Assembly (NCBI RefSeq): GCF_016808095.1
Contig: NC_068973.1
Location: 23,066,501 to 23,130,500 of the forward strand
DNA: 64,000 nt
Direction of reading: 5' to 3'
Origin: Vigna angularis
Lineage: Eukaryota > Streptophyta > Magnoliopsida > Fabales > Fabaceae
Below, one piece after another: positions 31,410-42,290 of this stretch. Positions within the stretch are counted from its first letter, which is position 1; each line of letters begins with the position of its first letter. The notes under the pieces were generated by a model, which saw nothing but the letters and a program-made list of their open reading frames with translations, was not told the origin of the DNA and did not search any database. Position numbers and translations under genes: made by a program.

Positions 31410-34310
31410 ATGCGTACGGATAGAGGGTGGATTAATTTACCACGCATCAGCCTTGAGTACGAGAGAGGGGTAGAAGAATTTATAGAGTTTGCGCAACGTA
31501 ATGCGAGTACAAGTGGTGATGATGAAGTCAAGTTCAGATGTCCCTGTGTGAACTGTTTGAATGGGAGGAAATTGAACGCAACTGATATTAGGGAACATCT
31601 TATCTGTGATGGTTTCATACGAATTTATACAACATGGATATGGCACGACGAATTAACAGACTTTCCAACTATCTCTCCAACTGAAAATGTTTATGATTCC
31701 ACAATGGATATGGAAGATCAAGCAGAAGAAGACAACTTAGACGACATGATCCGCGATGTTGGCGTAGAAGCTTTTGCCCAAGCGCATGTGTATGAAACGA
31801 TGTCCACTGATGTGGAGACTCCTTTGTATGCGGGTTCAACTAAGTTCACACGGTTGTCAGCGGTGTTAAGGCTCATGAATTTAAAGGCGAGCAATGGATG
31901 GAGTGATAAGAGTTTTACAGAATTGTTGTCGTTGTTGAATGAAATGCTGCCAGATGGAAATACGTTACCCAATCGTAATTATGATGCAAAAAAAATTCTT
32001 TGTCCGATGGGTATGAAATATAAACGGATACATGCATGTATGAATGATTGCATATTATATAGGAATGCGAATGAAGTTTTGATAAAGTGTCCAAAATGTG
32101 GGTTATCACGATACAAGTCAAAAAACAACGGTGAAGATGGTGGTCACACAGAAAAGAATGGTTCTGCTTTGAAAGTAGTTTGGTACATGATGTTGTCAAT
32201 GTTGATATCTGGTCCAAAGAAGCCTGGAAATGACATCGATGTTTATCTAAGGCCACTAGTTGAAGACTTGAAGTTGTTGTGGGTTGATGGGGTTGAAGTA
32301 TTTGATGCCTTTGCTTCAGAAACTTTCATGATGCATGCCATGTTATTTTGCACCATTAATGACTTCCCAACTTACGGTAATTTGTCGGGGTACAATGTGA
32401 AGGGTCATAAAGCATGTCCTATATGTGAAGAAAACACTGCAGCTCAACAATTAAAACACGGAAGGAAGACAATATATATCCGTCATCGGCGATTTTTACA
32501 ATCTAATCATCCATATCGAAGGTTAAAGAAAGCATTCAATGGAGAACAAGAGAAAGACAATGCACCCATTCCACTTACTGGACGTGAAGTTGCTGAGAAA
32601 GTTAATAGAGCACATCATATATTTGGGAAAACGTCGAAGAAGTCTTCTGTAACAACCCCTTGGAAGAAGAAATCAATATTCTTTGATCTTCCATATTGGT
32701 CAAAGTTAGATGTTAGACATTGCGTAGATGTCATGCATGTTGAGAAAAATGTTTGTGATAGCTTGATTGGTACACTACTAAACATCCAGGGAAAAACAAA
32801 AGATGGAGTGAATGCACGTTTGGATTTGGTTGACATGAAGATCCGAGAAGAGTTGGCACCAAGAGAGATTGGTAAACGTACTTATTTGCCCCCTGCATGT
32901 TACACAGTGTCCAGATAAGAGAAGATAAGTTTTTGTCTTTGTTTAAAGAGTATCAAGATACCACAAGGATACTCTTCAAATATCAAGAGCTTAGTGTCAA
33001 TGCAGGATTTAAAGCTTGTTGGACTGAAGTCTCACGATTGCCACGTCTTAATGCAACAATTGTTACCAGTGGCAATTCGTGGAATTTTGCGCAAAAAAGT
33101 TAGGCAGACCATAACTCGATTGTGCTCATTTTTCTCATCAATTTGTAGTAAAGTCATCGATCCTACAAAGTTAGATGAACTTCAAAGCGAAATTATCATC
33201 ATCTTGTGTCAGCTAGAAATGTTTTTCCCTCCATTCTTTTTTGACATCATGGTGCATTTACTTGTTCATTTGGTCAGAGAAATAAAGTTGTGAGGACCAG
33301 TATACTTAAGATGGATGTACCCTATTGAGCGTTATATGAAGATTTTGAAAGGGTACGTCAAAAATCAATATCGTCCAGAAGGTTCAATGATTGAAAGATA
33401 TATTGCTGAAGAAAGTATTGAGTTTTTTTCTAAGTATATGACTAAAGCAAATCCGATAGGAGTCCCTCGGACATCATGGTTGAATAGATATTCTACAAGT
33501 ACAAGCATCCTAGGTGTGAATGTGGTGACGAAAAGTCATGAAGAATTGATGCAAGCAATATTAAACAACACAGATGAAGTGATCCCATTTTTGGAAGCAC
33601 ACAAAGCCGGTGTAAAGGACAACTATCCATGACAATAAGAGAAATGGAAGTTGATGGAGCATAACAGAACATTCTTGTCCTGGTTCAAATCTGAAGTTTC
33701 GAAAGAATCACTGTCCTTAGAGACTTTGTTGTGGTTAGCAAATGGCTTGAAGTTTGATGTTGTATGTTGTACAGGCTACGAAATTAATAATTGCACATTC
33801 TATACAAAGACTTTGGATGATAAAAGCACAGTACAAAATAGTGGCATCAGTCTAGAAGCTAAGTCGCTACAGTTTTCCACATCCAAAGATCAAAATCCTG
33901 TAGTTGGATCCATGAGCTATTATGGTAGAATTGAAGAGATATAGGAAGTTGATTACACTAAGTTTTCCGTTGCACTCTTCAAATGTAAGTGGATAGACAA
34001 TAAGAGTGGTGTCAAAATAGATGAATCTGGTATGACACTTGCTGATTTTCGAAAGGTTGGTTATGGAGACAAACCGTTCATCATGGCATATCAAGCAAGT
34101 TAGGTTTTTTATGTCAAAGATCCTGCGTCTAACCATTGGTATGTTGCTCTCCAAGGAAAAAGGCAAATTGAAGATAAAGAAGAGAATCTAAGTAATCTTC
34201 ATATCGCTGACAACCATCCATTTAAAACGACAATAAATTTGGATGACGACCCTTTAATTGATGATATACAAGCAATACGAGAAGATCACAATGAGGGAAT
34301 ATATATATGA
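31410..34310 (+). pseudogene. CACTA transposase TNP2 (one frame, six in-frame stops)
   Basis: Domains in order: transposase-associated domain (PF13963-like) at residues 1-85 (RGWINLPRISLEYERGVEEF, paired Cys in RCPCVNC); TNP2/Transposase_21 (PF02992) from about residue 155 (KKILCPMG, CPKCGLSRYK, then PGNDIDVYLRPLVEDLKLLW, CPICEE, DVRHCVDVMHVEKNVCDSL); DUF4218 (LPVAIRGIL, then MYPIERYMKILKGYVKNQ) and DUF4216 (VDYTKFSVALFKCKWIDNKS). The transposase cuts and pastes the element through its CACTA ends. Stops sit at 32916, 33291, 33630, 33636, 33942 and 34101 without any frameshift over 2.9 kb. About 100 codons are missing near 32188, between WY and MMLSML, compared with the fragment at 1158-1983. 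Confidence 0.9.
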
Positions 34311-34436
34311 CCAATCCATATGATTATGTATGTATGAATTTCATGTTTGTGTAAATATTTATGGCTTTTGTTAAATAATATATGTTATTTTATAAGTGTT
34401 TTATTTATCTTTCATCTTATTTATTGTGACAGATAT

Positions 34437-37356
34437 ATGGTTGAGTCACTTCATTCGTCAGGCGATGAAGTCCCCACCACTTCTAGATGGACGAGAGGAG
34501 CAACGAGGTTACGACAGCTTATACTTAGAAGAAATGCAGGTGAGAGGACACCTGTCATTATTGACGTGGTCACTAGAGTTGCATCTGGCCCAAATGCAGA
34601 TGTATTTAGGTCTTACCTTGGAGTACTAGCACGTGTTCGTATCTCTATACTTACTCCATCCTTTGACCATGTTTCTGAGGCTGATCGGAATCTTATCTAG
34701 CAAGATCTTTTGGTAAGTTAAGCAATATTGCTCCAAATTCTATATTCATTATATTGATAAATCTGTATTGATATAAGGTTATTACTTTCTTTGTTGCAGA
34801 TAACATTTGATATGCCAAACGTCGAGAGCTTAAGGAATAGGTGTTTATCTGTAATTGTAGAAAGATTTCGAGGGTTTAAGACAAAATTGACGTCTAGATA
34901 TATATTTGGACCAAAAAGCAATGAAAATCCATGTTCCAAATATTCAGCAGTTGACGAAGAAACATGGCGTCAGTTTGTAGAGCTTCATTCATCCGAGGCG
35001 TGGCAGGTAAGTGCAGTACAATCATTCAATTCATCATTCATAATTCTCTGCTATGACAATTGTTTCATTTTGTCACAGGAAAAAAGGTCAAAAATCCACA
35101 CCTACTGTCTCGTGGTGGATATAGGAAGCTTGAAGAAAAAATAATGAAGCAGAAGTCAGATAGTAGACTTCCATTTTCTGAGGGTGGTGACCCTCCTCCT
35201 CCTCCTTCACCACCATCTCGGCACGAGAAGTGGAAGTTAGCCCGTATAAGACCATCGGGCTCCTACACTTCCGAGTCTGCCAGAGAAATATCTGAAAGAA
35301 TTGTAAGATGTCATTTCTTATATTTTTACATTAATTTTGTTATATATATTACATAGATCTTTCTAATGATTTTGAACTTTTGTTATGTGACAGGACTCCT
35401 TGGTTGAGCAAAGCTCCCAAGGTCAATTCACACAAGAAGGTCGTCAGGTTATCTTGCCACAGCTATTGGACGACCTGAGCACCTAGGACGGGTGTGTGGT
35501 GCTGGGACTGGCATAGGCATACAACAGTTTTTTGGGTCTTCCTCGCGTCCATATTCATACGAAAAGATAAAGAAGGACATAAGAAAAGAGATGACGTAGG
35601 AGATCACAAAGAAGGTTCGGGCAGAGTTGTATGATGAAGTTGCTGAAATGGTTGCACGCCAGTTCCAGCAACATTATGAGGATTATGGCAATCGTCCTCC
35701 GCCATCTCCTGTAGTGGAACATGTTGTGCCTCCTACAGGTAAACTTATTTATTTTTGGTTACTAATTTACTTTTTGCATAACCTAACATTTAATTTGACA
35801 GGTAGAAGCGGTAAAGGAAGTTGTTCAGCTACCGGTGCCCCAGGGAACGACATGGATGAAACTCGTCCATGTCAGTTATATATTCTTTCTGATATTGGGA
35901 CCATGCTAGTGGCTCGTGGTACAGTTTATGAGACAGCCACTATAGTGCATGGTGTACAACTTTCAGAAGATGAGTTCAAGGTCACGGTGGATGAAGTTGT
36001 CATAGCAGATGTCGTTCTTCCTGTGCCTACAGATGAGTTCTTCACTGTGGAAGAAGCATTTAAGTCCTTTGTCGCCTGGCCTAGACATTTGGTTGGTGAT
36101 GTATCTAATCCCCCGGTAAACACTCGTACTATATACTTCTCAATTTTAATATTTACTTCTAATTGACGTTATAACATAACCATTTTTGCATTTAACAACA
36201 GATAGGTCAAGAGGGAAGTCCTACACCGAAGAAGACTCATTTATCTGAGGATGACCCTCTTGGTGCGTTACACGAGCTTGCTAAAATCATTTCAGATGCG
36301 CCGATGAATGTACACTGGGATTCTACTACATTTGGAAGAGAAGCTCAGATCCCATTGTACTTACATCATCAAGATGTTAGGGAGCTTGCGTCGAGTAGAG
36401 AAGAAATTAATATTACACTCATTCAGCTGTGGATGATGTAAGTTTATGAAAACATTTTTATATAATTCTATTTTATCAACTTACTTATATCAGATTATTT
36501 CTTCATTTTAGGTATATGTTTGATGTTAGTAACAAGAAGGGGTTCAACGATGTATATGGGTTCATTGACCCCTCTATGACTCAGGAAAGAAATAAATTTG
36601 ATGATATCCAAACATACATCACCACCTGCTTTGGAATGGGGAAGGAGATATATTTTCTCCCTTATATACATGGGTAAGTGAAGTTTTTTAACTTCAACAC
36701 ATTCATTTATTAATTTTGATATATGATTCATAAGTTATTACCAATTTCAGGTGTCATTGGCAGCTACTTGTGATCTCCATATCGGAGAACACTGCTATCT
36801 GGTTTTGTTCATTGTAGAAGTCTCCTCCCAACCCTCTTAGACATGTAGTAGATTGGTAAGAATCTCAATGTTTTGACTTTTTTTTTATATAAATGTATGC
36901 TAAAGGAATTGTTTTTAATAGTTCCCTTGCAACACATATGATGTTATCTGGGAGATCTACTGCTAAAGCTAAAAAGCTTGCATGGGTTGCCCTTAAGGTT
37001 TGGCATTTTAGTCCATACTTTGTTACATTTGGTTCCATTCAAATGATGTTACTTAACATTTTATAATTATGATGATATATTGTAGTGTAATATACAAACG
37101 GGGTCATATGAATGTGGTTACTACGTCATGTTTTGGATGATGACCATTATTCGTGCACATTACACCAGTGGATGGGAAACGGTATTATTTAGGTTTCAAT
37201 TTTATTTTCCCTATAGTTTAGCTTTCAAATACACTAATTTCATCATTGTATTTTATGCAGAGATTCAATAGGACTGCTCCAATTCCAGAGAAGTCACTTC
37301 AACTTGTGAGGAAAGCACTGGCTAAATATGCAATTGATTTATATAATAGTATGTAG
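34437..37356 (+). pseudogene. CACTA second gene: Ptta/En-Spm domain plus Ulp1-like (C48) protease, 11 exons
   Basis: Canonical GT-AG introns give exons 34437-34712, 34800-35006, 35079-35302, 35394-35738, 35802-36115, 36202-36437, 36512-36673, 36751-36855, 36922-36997, 37086-37181 and 37261-37356. Exons 2-4 encode a Plant transposase Ptta/En-Spm domain (PF03004-like: EKWKLARIRPSGSYTSESAR). Exon 5 encodes a domain common in these proteins (LPVPTDEFFTVEEAFKSFVA). Exons 6-11 encode a Ulp1-type cysteine protease with the catalytic His in CHWQLLVIS and Cys in QTGSYECGYYVMFW. Broken by TAG at about 34698, a one-base shift near 35452, TAG near 35597 and TAG near 36817; the Asp expected in WFDSL is Cys. 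It may be two ancestral genes. Confidence 0.8.
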
Positions 37357-37625
37357 TAAATATTAGGATATAGTAAGTTCTAAGTTTATGTTTCTAAGTT
37401 GTTTGATGCTTTTCTACATTATTATTGGTTTAACTTTGTACATTACATTGATTTATGCTTCAAACTTGATTTATGATTATAATTGGATTGATTAATGCTT
37501 ATAAGAAGTTGATTTATGATTCAAATGAACGTATTTATGTTTTATTATAATTTTCATTCAAAGTATACGTTTTTGGATTATTCTAGACTGTTCTGGCTGT
37601 AAATATATATGCAGGTTTGCTTCTG
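37357..37625 (+). other. CACTA 3' untranslated stretch
   Basis: AT-rich sequence after the last exon; no gene seen. Confidence 0.5.
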
Positions 37626-37985
37626 TTGTGGGAATGTTGCAGAAACCGAGGTAGAAAAGCAACTTATGATCTCGATTATGACCACACCAGAAGCAGAAAG
37701 TTTTACAGGAAAAAAAAAAGAACTCTACTGCCTCGGTTGTACCTACAACCGAGGCAGTAGGATTGGAAATACGGCCTCGGTTCCCCAAACCCAAGGCATA
37801 TAGTCCTTCGAAAAAACAAACAAACCAACAACTGTACTGCTTCGGTTATGGTTGAACGAATGCCAAATCCTCTACCTTTATGCCTCGGTTCACACCCGAG
37901 GCCAAAAGTAGTACACTTTTTGCCTCGCCTGAATATGCCTCGGTTTGAGAACCGCTGCCTATAAGGAAAAACAGCCGCTGTCATT
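37626..37985 (+). repeat. CACTA 3' subterminal repeats
   Basis: Repeated CCTCGGTT/AACCGAGG motifs. Best hairpin: 16-bp perfect arms at 37726-37741 and 37744-37759 (TACTGCCTCGGTTGTA and its complement) with a 2-base loop. Confidence 0.85.
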
Positions 37986-38007
37986 TTGCCTGACTGTACT
38001 AGTGGAT

Positions 38008-38610
38008 GGATGACGCCTTTCAACAATTTATGCAAGAGTCCAACTCCACTCAGAAAAGCACTGAAGCAGCATTCAAAAGGATGGAGTTGCAGATTGGTCA
38101 CTTAATTGAGAGATTGGAAGATTTTGGGGTTGATACTGAAGTTAACCCTAGGGAGGAATGTCAAGCCATTATGACTGGAAGTGACAAGACTTTAGATGAG
38201 GAAAAGATAGAGAGAAAAGAAAAAGAAGAGTTGAGTGAAAAAGATAAAGATGTAGAGAAAGAAAGAGAAGTGGTTGAGAGAGAAAAGAGAAGGAAAATTT
38301 GTGTGAAGATGAAGAAAGTGAGTGGAAAAAGAGAAGGGAAAAAGAAAGTGAGAGAAAAGAAAAAGAGGACGAGAGGAAAAAAGAAAGATCATATGAAAAA
38401 CACCTTCCTCATCCAAAGAAGTATCATAGGAAGGAGAAGGAATTTGAGCGCTTTATGGAAATCTTCAAGAAATTGGAGATTAAAGTTCCTATGATTGAGA
38501 CATTGAAACAGGTTCCTGGTTTTATCAAATTCCTGAAGAAATTCAGCAAAAAGAAGAAGAAAAAAAGAATATCCAGAAAGGAGAACACCAACATTGAAGA
38601 TGAAACTTGA
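38008..38610 (+). pseudogene. Element F ORF1, second part (Lys/Glu-rich)
   Basis: Continues the reading interrupted by CACTA: FQQFMQESNSTQKSTEAAFK, then NTEVNP-like residues, a long Lys/Glu-rich low-complexity stretch, the conserved FERFMEIFKKLEIKVPMIET block, and NTNIEDET at the end. A frame change near 38300-38490 is needed. The protease to integrase portion present or expected in E is deleted, fusing the K/E region to the pol tail. Confidence 0.75.
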
Positions 38611-38615
38611 GCTTT

Positions 38616-38668
38616 ATTGGGTTAAGCTAATGACGTTAAAAGAGCACTTGTTGGGAGGCAACCCAGTG
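38616..38668 (+). other. Conserved box 1 of element F
   Basis: TTGGGTTAAGCTAATGACG, AAAAGAGCACTTGTTGGGAG, GCAACCCAGTG. Same position after ORF1 as in E and D. Confidence 0.85.
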
Positions 38669-38754
38669 GTTTAAGAACTTTGATTTTTGTTATTTGGTGA
38701 TATAATTGTGAACTTTTGGTATTTTGTTTTGGTTATGAGTTTTTTACAACACAT

Positions 38755-38798
38755 CATCTACTAATGGATGCTAGGTGTTGAAGTATCTACTGAAGGAT
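38755..38798 (+). other. RNA hairpins of element F, left part
   Basis: Hairpin 1: CATC/GATG (38755-38770), loop TACTAATG. Hairpin 2: AGTATC (38782-38787), loop TACTGAAG, then GAT at 38796-38798, where element B interrupts; ACT of the second arm lies at 45787-45789. Confidence 0.8.
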
Positions 38799-40600
38799 TG
38801 ATGAGTCAATATTTTCTTCACTTCACTTAGTTTATTGTGCTAGAATTAATCGGGGAATTATGCTTGAATGTCCGGTATTTTTCCGCTTTTGCTAATTGTG
38901 CTTAATTTGACCAGAAACTCTAATTTTAATTAATTTGAATTATCTGAGCTAATTATTTGCATTATTAATTGCAGGGAAAATTTTAGAAATACAATTTGGA
39001 ACATTTGGAGGTTAAATGAGGTGTAGCTACCACCCACTTGCATTTCATTTTTTTTATTTGGGCTTGGAGGGCATTTAGCAAGGCAAGAGGCTCACGGCCT
39101 TCACACAAGCAAGGTGACGTCCAACACTTCACCACGGTCCAGCAGCGGCCCACACTTGAGACACACGTTGTATCCAGCAAAGATGGAGGTGCACGAAGAA
39201 GCCAAAATGGAAGACAACACGCTGTCCAGCAATTGGATGAAGAGGCACTCGGTCCAACAGTTGCTAGGTCCAAAAACTTGGAGTGGGATACACACGTCCA
39301 GCACAACAGCGTTGTGAGGTGTGTGATTGGAGAGGTGCACGCTCACGGGCTGAAGACCAAAAGCAGCTGCTACGTCCACACAACCCATCAGCACACGTCC
39401 ACGGTCAAGCAAGGGAGGCCTTCAATTAGAAAGGGGCATCACGGTCACGCACACGGAAGAGGAGTCCAACAGCAGCTTGTGGGTGCAGTACACACGGTCC
39501 ATCAAGCGGAGGAGGCTTTCACGTCCAGTAGGTTGGATGGCTGAAGGAGAAACATGTGTGCTTAAAAAGTAAAGGAGAATAGCCGCCAACAGGTGGATCT
39601 TTTTCGAGAGTTATTGGATTGAATGAAAAAGGATGGTAGCTTTTAGAGAGGGGGCATCCAGCCGCCACTTGCCACACATTTTTACGCTCTCGGTCTTTGG
39701 TTTTCAGGCTTTGGTTTTGAACTTTTCTTTGGTTGGAAGGCTGTTTTGAATGAAGAGAACCAGGAGGGACGTTTGTTTTTTTCGAAGAATGAAGCTCTGA
39801 TTCAATTTTATTTTCTTGCTTTGTCTTGTGCACGCTGTTACATTTTTACTTTGCCATTTAATTTCATTTTGGTTCATGAAACTTTTGAGTGAAGCTTCGG
39901 CCCAGTAATGCTTCATTATTGGACTGCACGGTGATTTTCATTCTGGAAGAAGGAGCTCGTTGATTTGATGGGAGTAGGTAGTTGATTTGATGGGAGTAGG
40001 TAGTGAGAGCACATTGATTTATTGGAAGCACATGATGGTTCAGCAGCTGTCACGGACAGGGAAACACTTGGCTGAGAGAAGCACACTTGGCTTTTAAGAA
40101 GGACAACACGCAGGGCTTCACACACCGACCAACTGCCACGTCCTTAATGGAGAGTGCCAAGGGGTTTAAGTTTTCTTTACTTATTCAAGCAAGCATTTAA
40201 TGTTAAATCTCTTTAAGCATTCATTTAAATTGTCCGCCATTCTCAGTTTGCATTTAAATTGTTTAGCTCAATGTTGCACTTTTAATTTGGTTAAAGCACT
40301 TTTCATTTTGATGTTCTCTATTTTTCGTGGTTGTGATATTTTAGTTACGATGTTAGCTTAAGTGACCAATCATTTTAATTCTGTGTTTATATCTGTGTTT
40401 ACATCCATGTTTATGTTCGTGTTTTAATTTAATTCACTCGCATTCAAAAAATCTTCACAAACCACCCCCCCCCCTTACGTGTTTGACTTCAGACTCGAGC
40501 CACATTTGGTCCTTGAGAGACAACCTAGGAGTCACTCCCTAGCACTATACTGCATTCTTTTATGCACAACAAATTTGGTGGGCCACGACAGCCCGCATCA
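38799..40600 (+). repeat. 5' LTR of element B
   Basis: TGATGAGTCAATATTTTC to GACAGCCCGCATCA. The middle (39100-39540) is rich in CACGGTCCAGCA-like motifs. The R/U5 part has a C run at 40464-40476 followed by TTACGTGTTTGAC. Compared with the 3' LTR it lacks about 340 bp near 40090 and has extra sequence near 39270-39350. Confidence 0.9.
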
Positions 40601-40605
40601 AATTT

Positions 40606-40617
40606 TGGCGTCGTTGC
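40606..40617 (+). promoter_or_regulatory. Degenerate primer-binding site of element B
   Basis: TGGCGTCGTTGC, matching only the first 12 positions of the tRNA-Asp complement with one change; the rest is altered. Confidence 0.65.
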
Positions 40618-40673
40618 ATGTTAAATTGTGACGTGTTTTGTTTGTTTCGTAATTTTTAGTATTTTCTTTTTCC

Positions 40674-42290
40674 ATGTCTACCTATTTTGATTTTTTGAAT
40701 ACTGCTTATTCCGCTTGTGCCTTTGATTATGATTCTCCTTCTGCATCTAACTCTGAGTACAGTCCTCATGTTTATTCTGCTGATTTTTACGCTGAGAACA
40801 CTATGGCTCATCCCCCAACTTCTGAGAGTGCTCCTTGGGAGCCGGTTCCACTTAATGAGGAGGATGTTCGTTGTGTTTTCAACACTAGACTGATAAATTT
40901 GCTGCCTGAGTTTCATGGTTTTGCAGGTGAATGCCCACATAAACATTTGGAGAAGTTCTATCTCATTTGCTCTGCAATGAAACCTCCAGATGTCCCGAAT
41001 GATCACATTTTCGTAAGAGCATTTTCACACTTATTACAAGGAGCAGCGAAGGATTGGTGTTATTGTCTACCTCTAGGATCCGTCACCAGTTGGGAAGATC
41101 TTGAGCATCAGTTTCTAAACGAATTCTTCCCTCTACAGTATAGTTACAGCAACGATCCTGGATGGAATGATCCTAACCTGGGATGGTATAGTACTCCACA
41201 ACATCAATATCAAGAACCACCACTCCAGAATACTTGTATGCCTCCACCAGTCAAGGAGCTACAACAGCTACAGTCTTATGAGCCTGCCGAAATAACTCCT
41301 CAGCCTTCTACTTCTGAGCTTACATTGAAGGAGTTATTGGAGCAGATGACCATGCAAAACCTTCAGTTCAAGCAAGCGAACATGGAGTTTCAGCAGGAAA
41401 CACAAGCTGACATTCAGAGTTTGACTGATCAGATAGGGCAGATGTCTACTCAACTCACTGAGGAACAGTCTCAAGATTCAGAGTTACCATTTCAGACTGT
41501 TCAGATTCCAAATGATGTTAGTGTCATTGACTAAGGAGATGGGAACCAGAGTCTTGCGCTCATTGTGCCACCTACTCTCCCACCTTCAGATGTCCCTACT
41601 CTTGCGATTGAGGAGATAGATCCTGATGACGATTTGGAGGACCAGGCAAGTATAAGCAGCAATTGTGAGCCAGGTAGACCACTTTCATATTCCACCACTT
41701 TACCAATCTTCAGGGAAGTGGAGGTAAACATACCTCAATTTGATTATGTTGATGATTATGCTGTTGAGGGGTATGTTCATGATTATATTGTTGATGAAAA
41801 TGCTTTTTATTTCCACTCTTTGCATGATGAGAAACAACTTTTGCCATCCTATTTGAATACTTCTTATCCATGCACTGAACATGAATCTGAGCCTATTGTT
41901 GATATTGTTTCTAAATTTGAAAGTGATTCATGTTCTGAGAGTATATTTGAGGTTCAGCCTGTTACATTAGGATTGGGTGTTATACCTCTACATGTCATTT
42001 CTTTGGAGCCACATTGCACTAACCATGTTACAGGAGATACACATGAATTTAACCAACAAACGCCCAAGGTGGAAGACAAAGGTGCTAGTGTACACAACAG
42101 TTTGAAGATCAATAGGCACTGGTTGAACCCGCTCATCAACAATCCTTGCTTCTTAGATCCAGCTATGGAAGACATTTCCCTGCTAGATCAAATATGGAGG
42201 ATGAAGAAATTCTTCCTCAAAACTTCCTTGCTGGATCCAATGGTGGAAGACATCTCCCTACAAGTCCAAGATTGGCAACTGCCACCATGA
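40674..42290 (+). pseudogene. gag: Gag-like protein of element B with one stop
   Basis: Same layout as the Gag at 53528: MSTYFDFLNTAYSACAFD, half capsid domain (FHGFAGECPHKHLEKFY), Gln-rich coiled segment (ELLEQMTMQNLQFKQAN), acidic middle and the tail SLLDQIWRMKKFFLKTSLLD ... WQLPP. A TAA at 41532-41534 interrupts an otherwise open frame. No zinc knuckle. Confidence 0.88.

Larger units (their letters stand above)
29152..38004 (+). mobile_element. Complete CACTA (En/Spm) DNA transposon
   Basis: 8853 bp. Begins CACTAGTA and ends TACTAGTG, with the 3-bp duplication GAT at 29149-29151 and 38005-38007. Both ends carry subterminal repeats of CTTCGGTT/CCTCGGTT and their complements, often as perfect hairpins. 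It holds a TNP2 transposase and a second, multi-exon gene (Ptta/En-Spm domain plus Ulp1-like protease), both on the plus strand and both with stop codons, so it is now non-autonomous. Inserted into ORF1 of element F. Confidence 0.95.

Noticed and set aside
39038..39544. 168-codon ORF in the 5' LTR of element B
   Set aside because: It lies in the LTR's CACGGTCCAGCA-rich middle, is out of register in the 3' LTR copy, and has ORFs on the other strand too.
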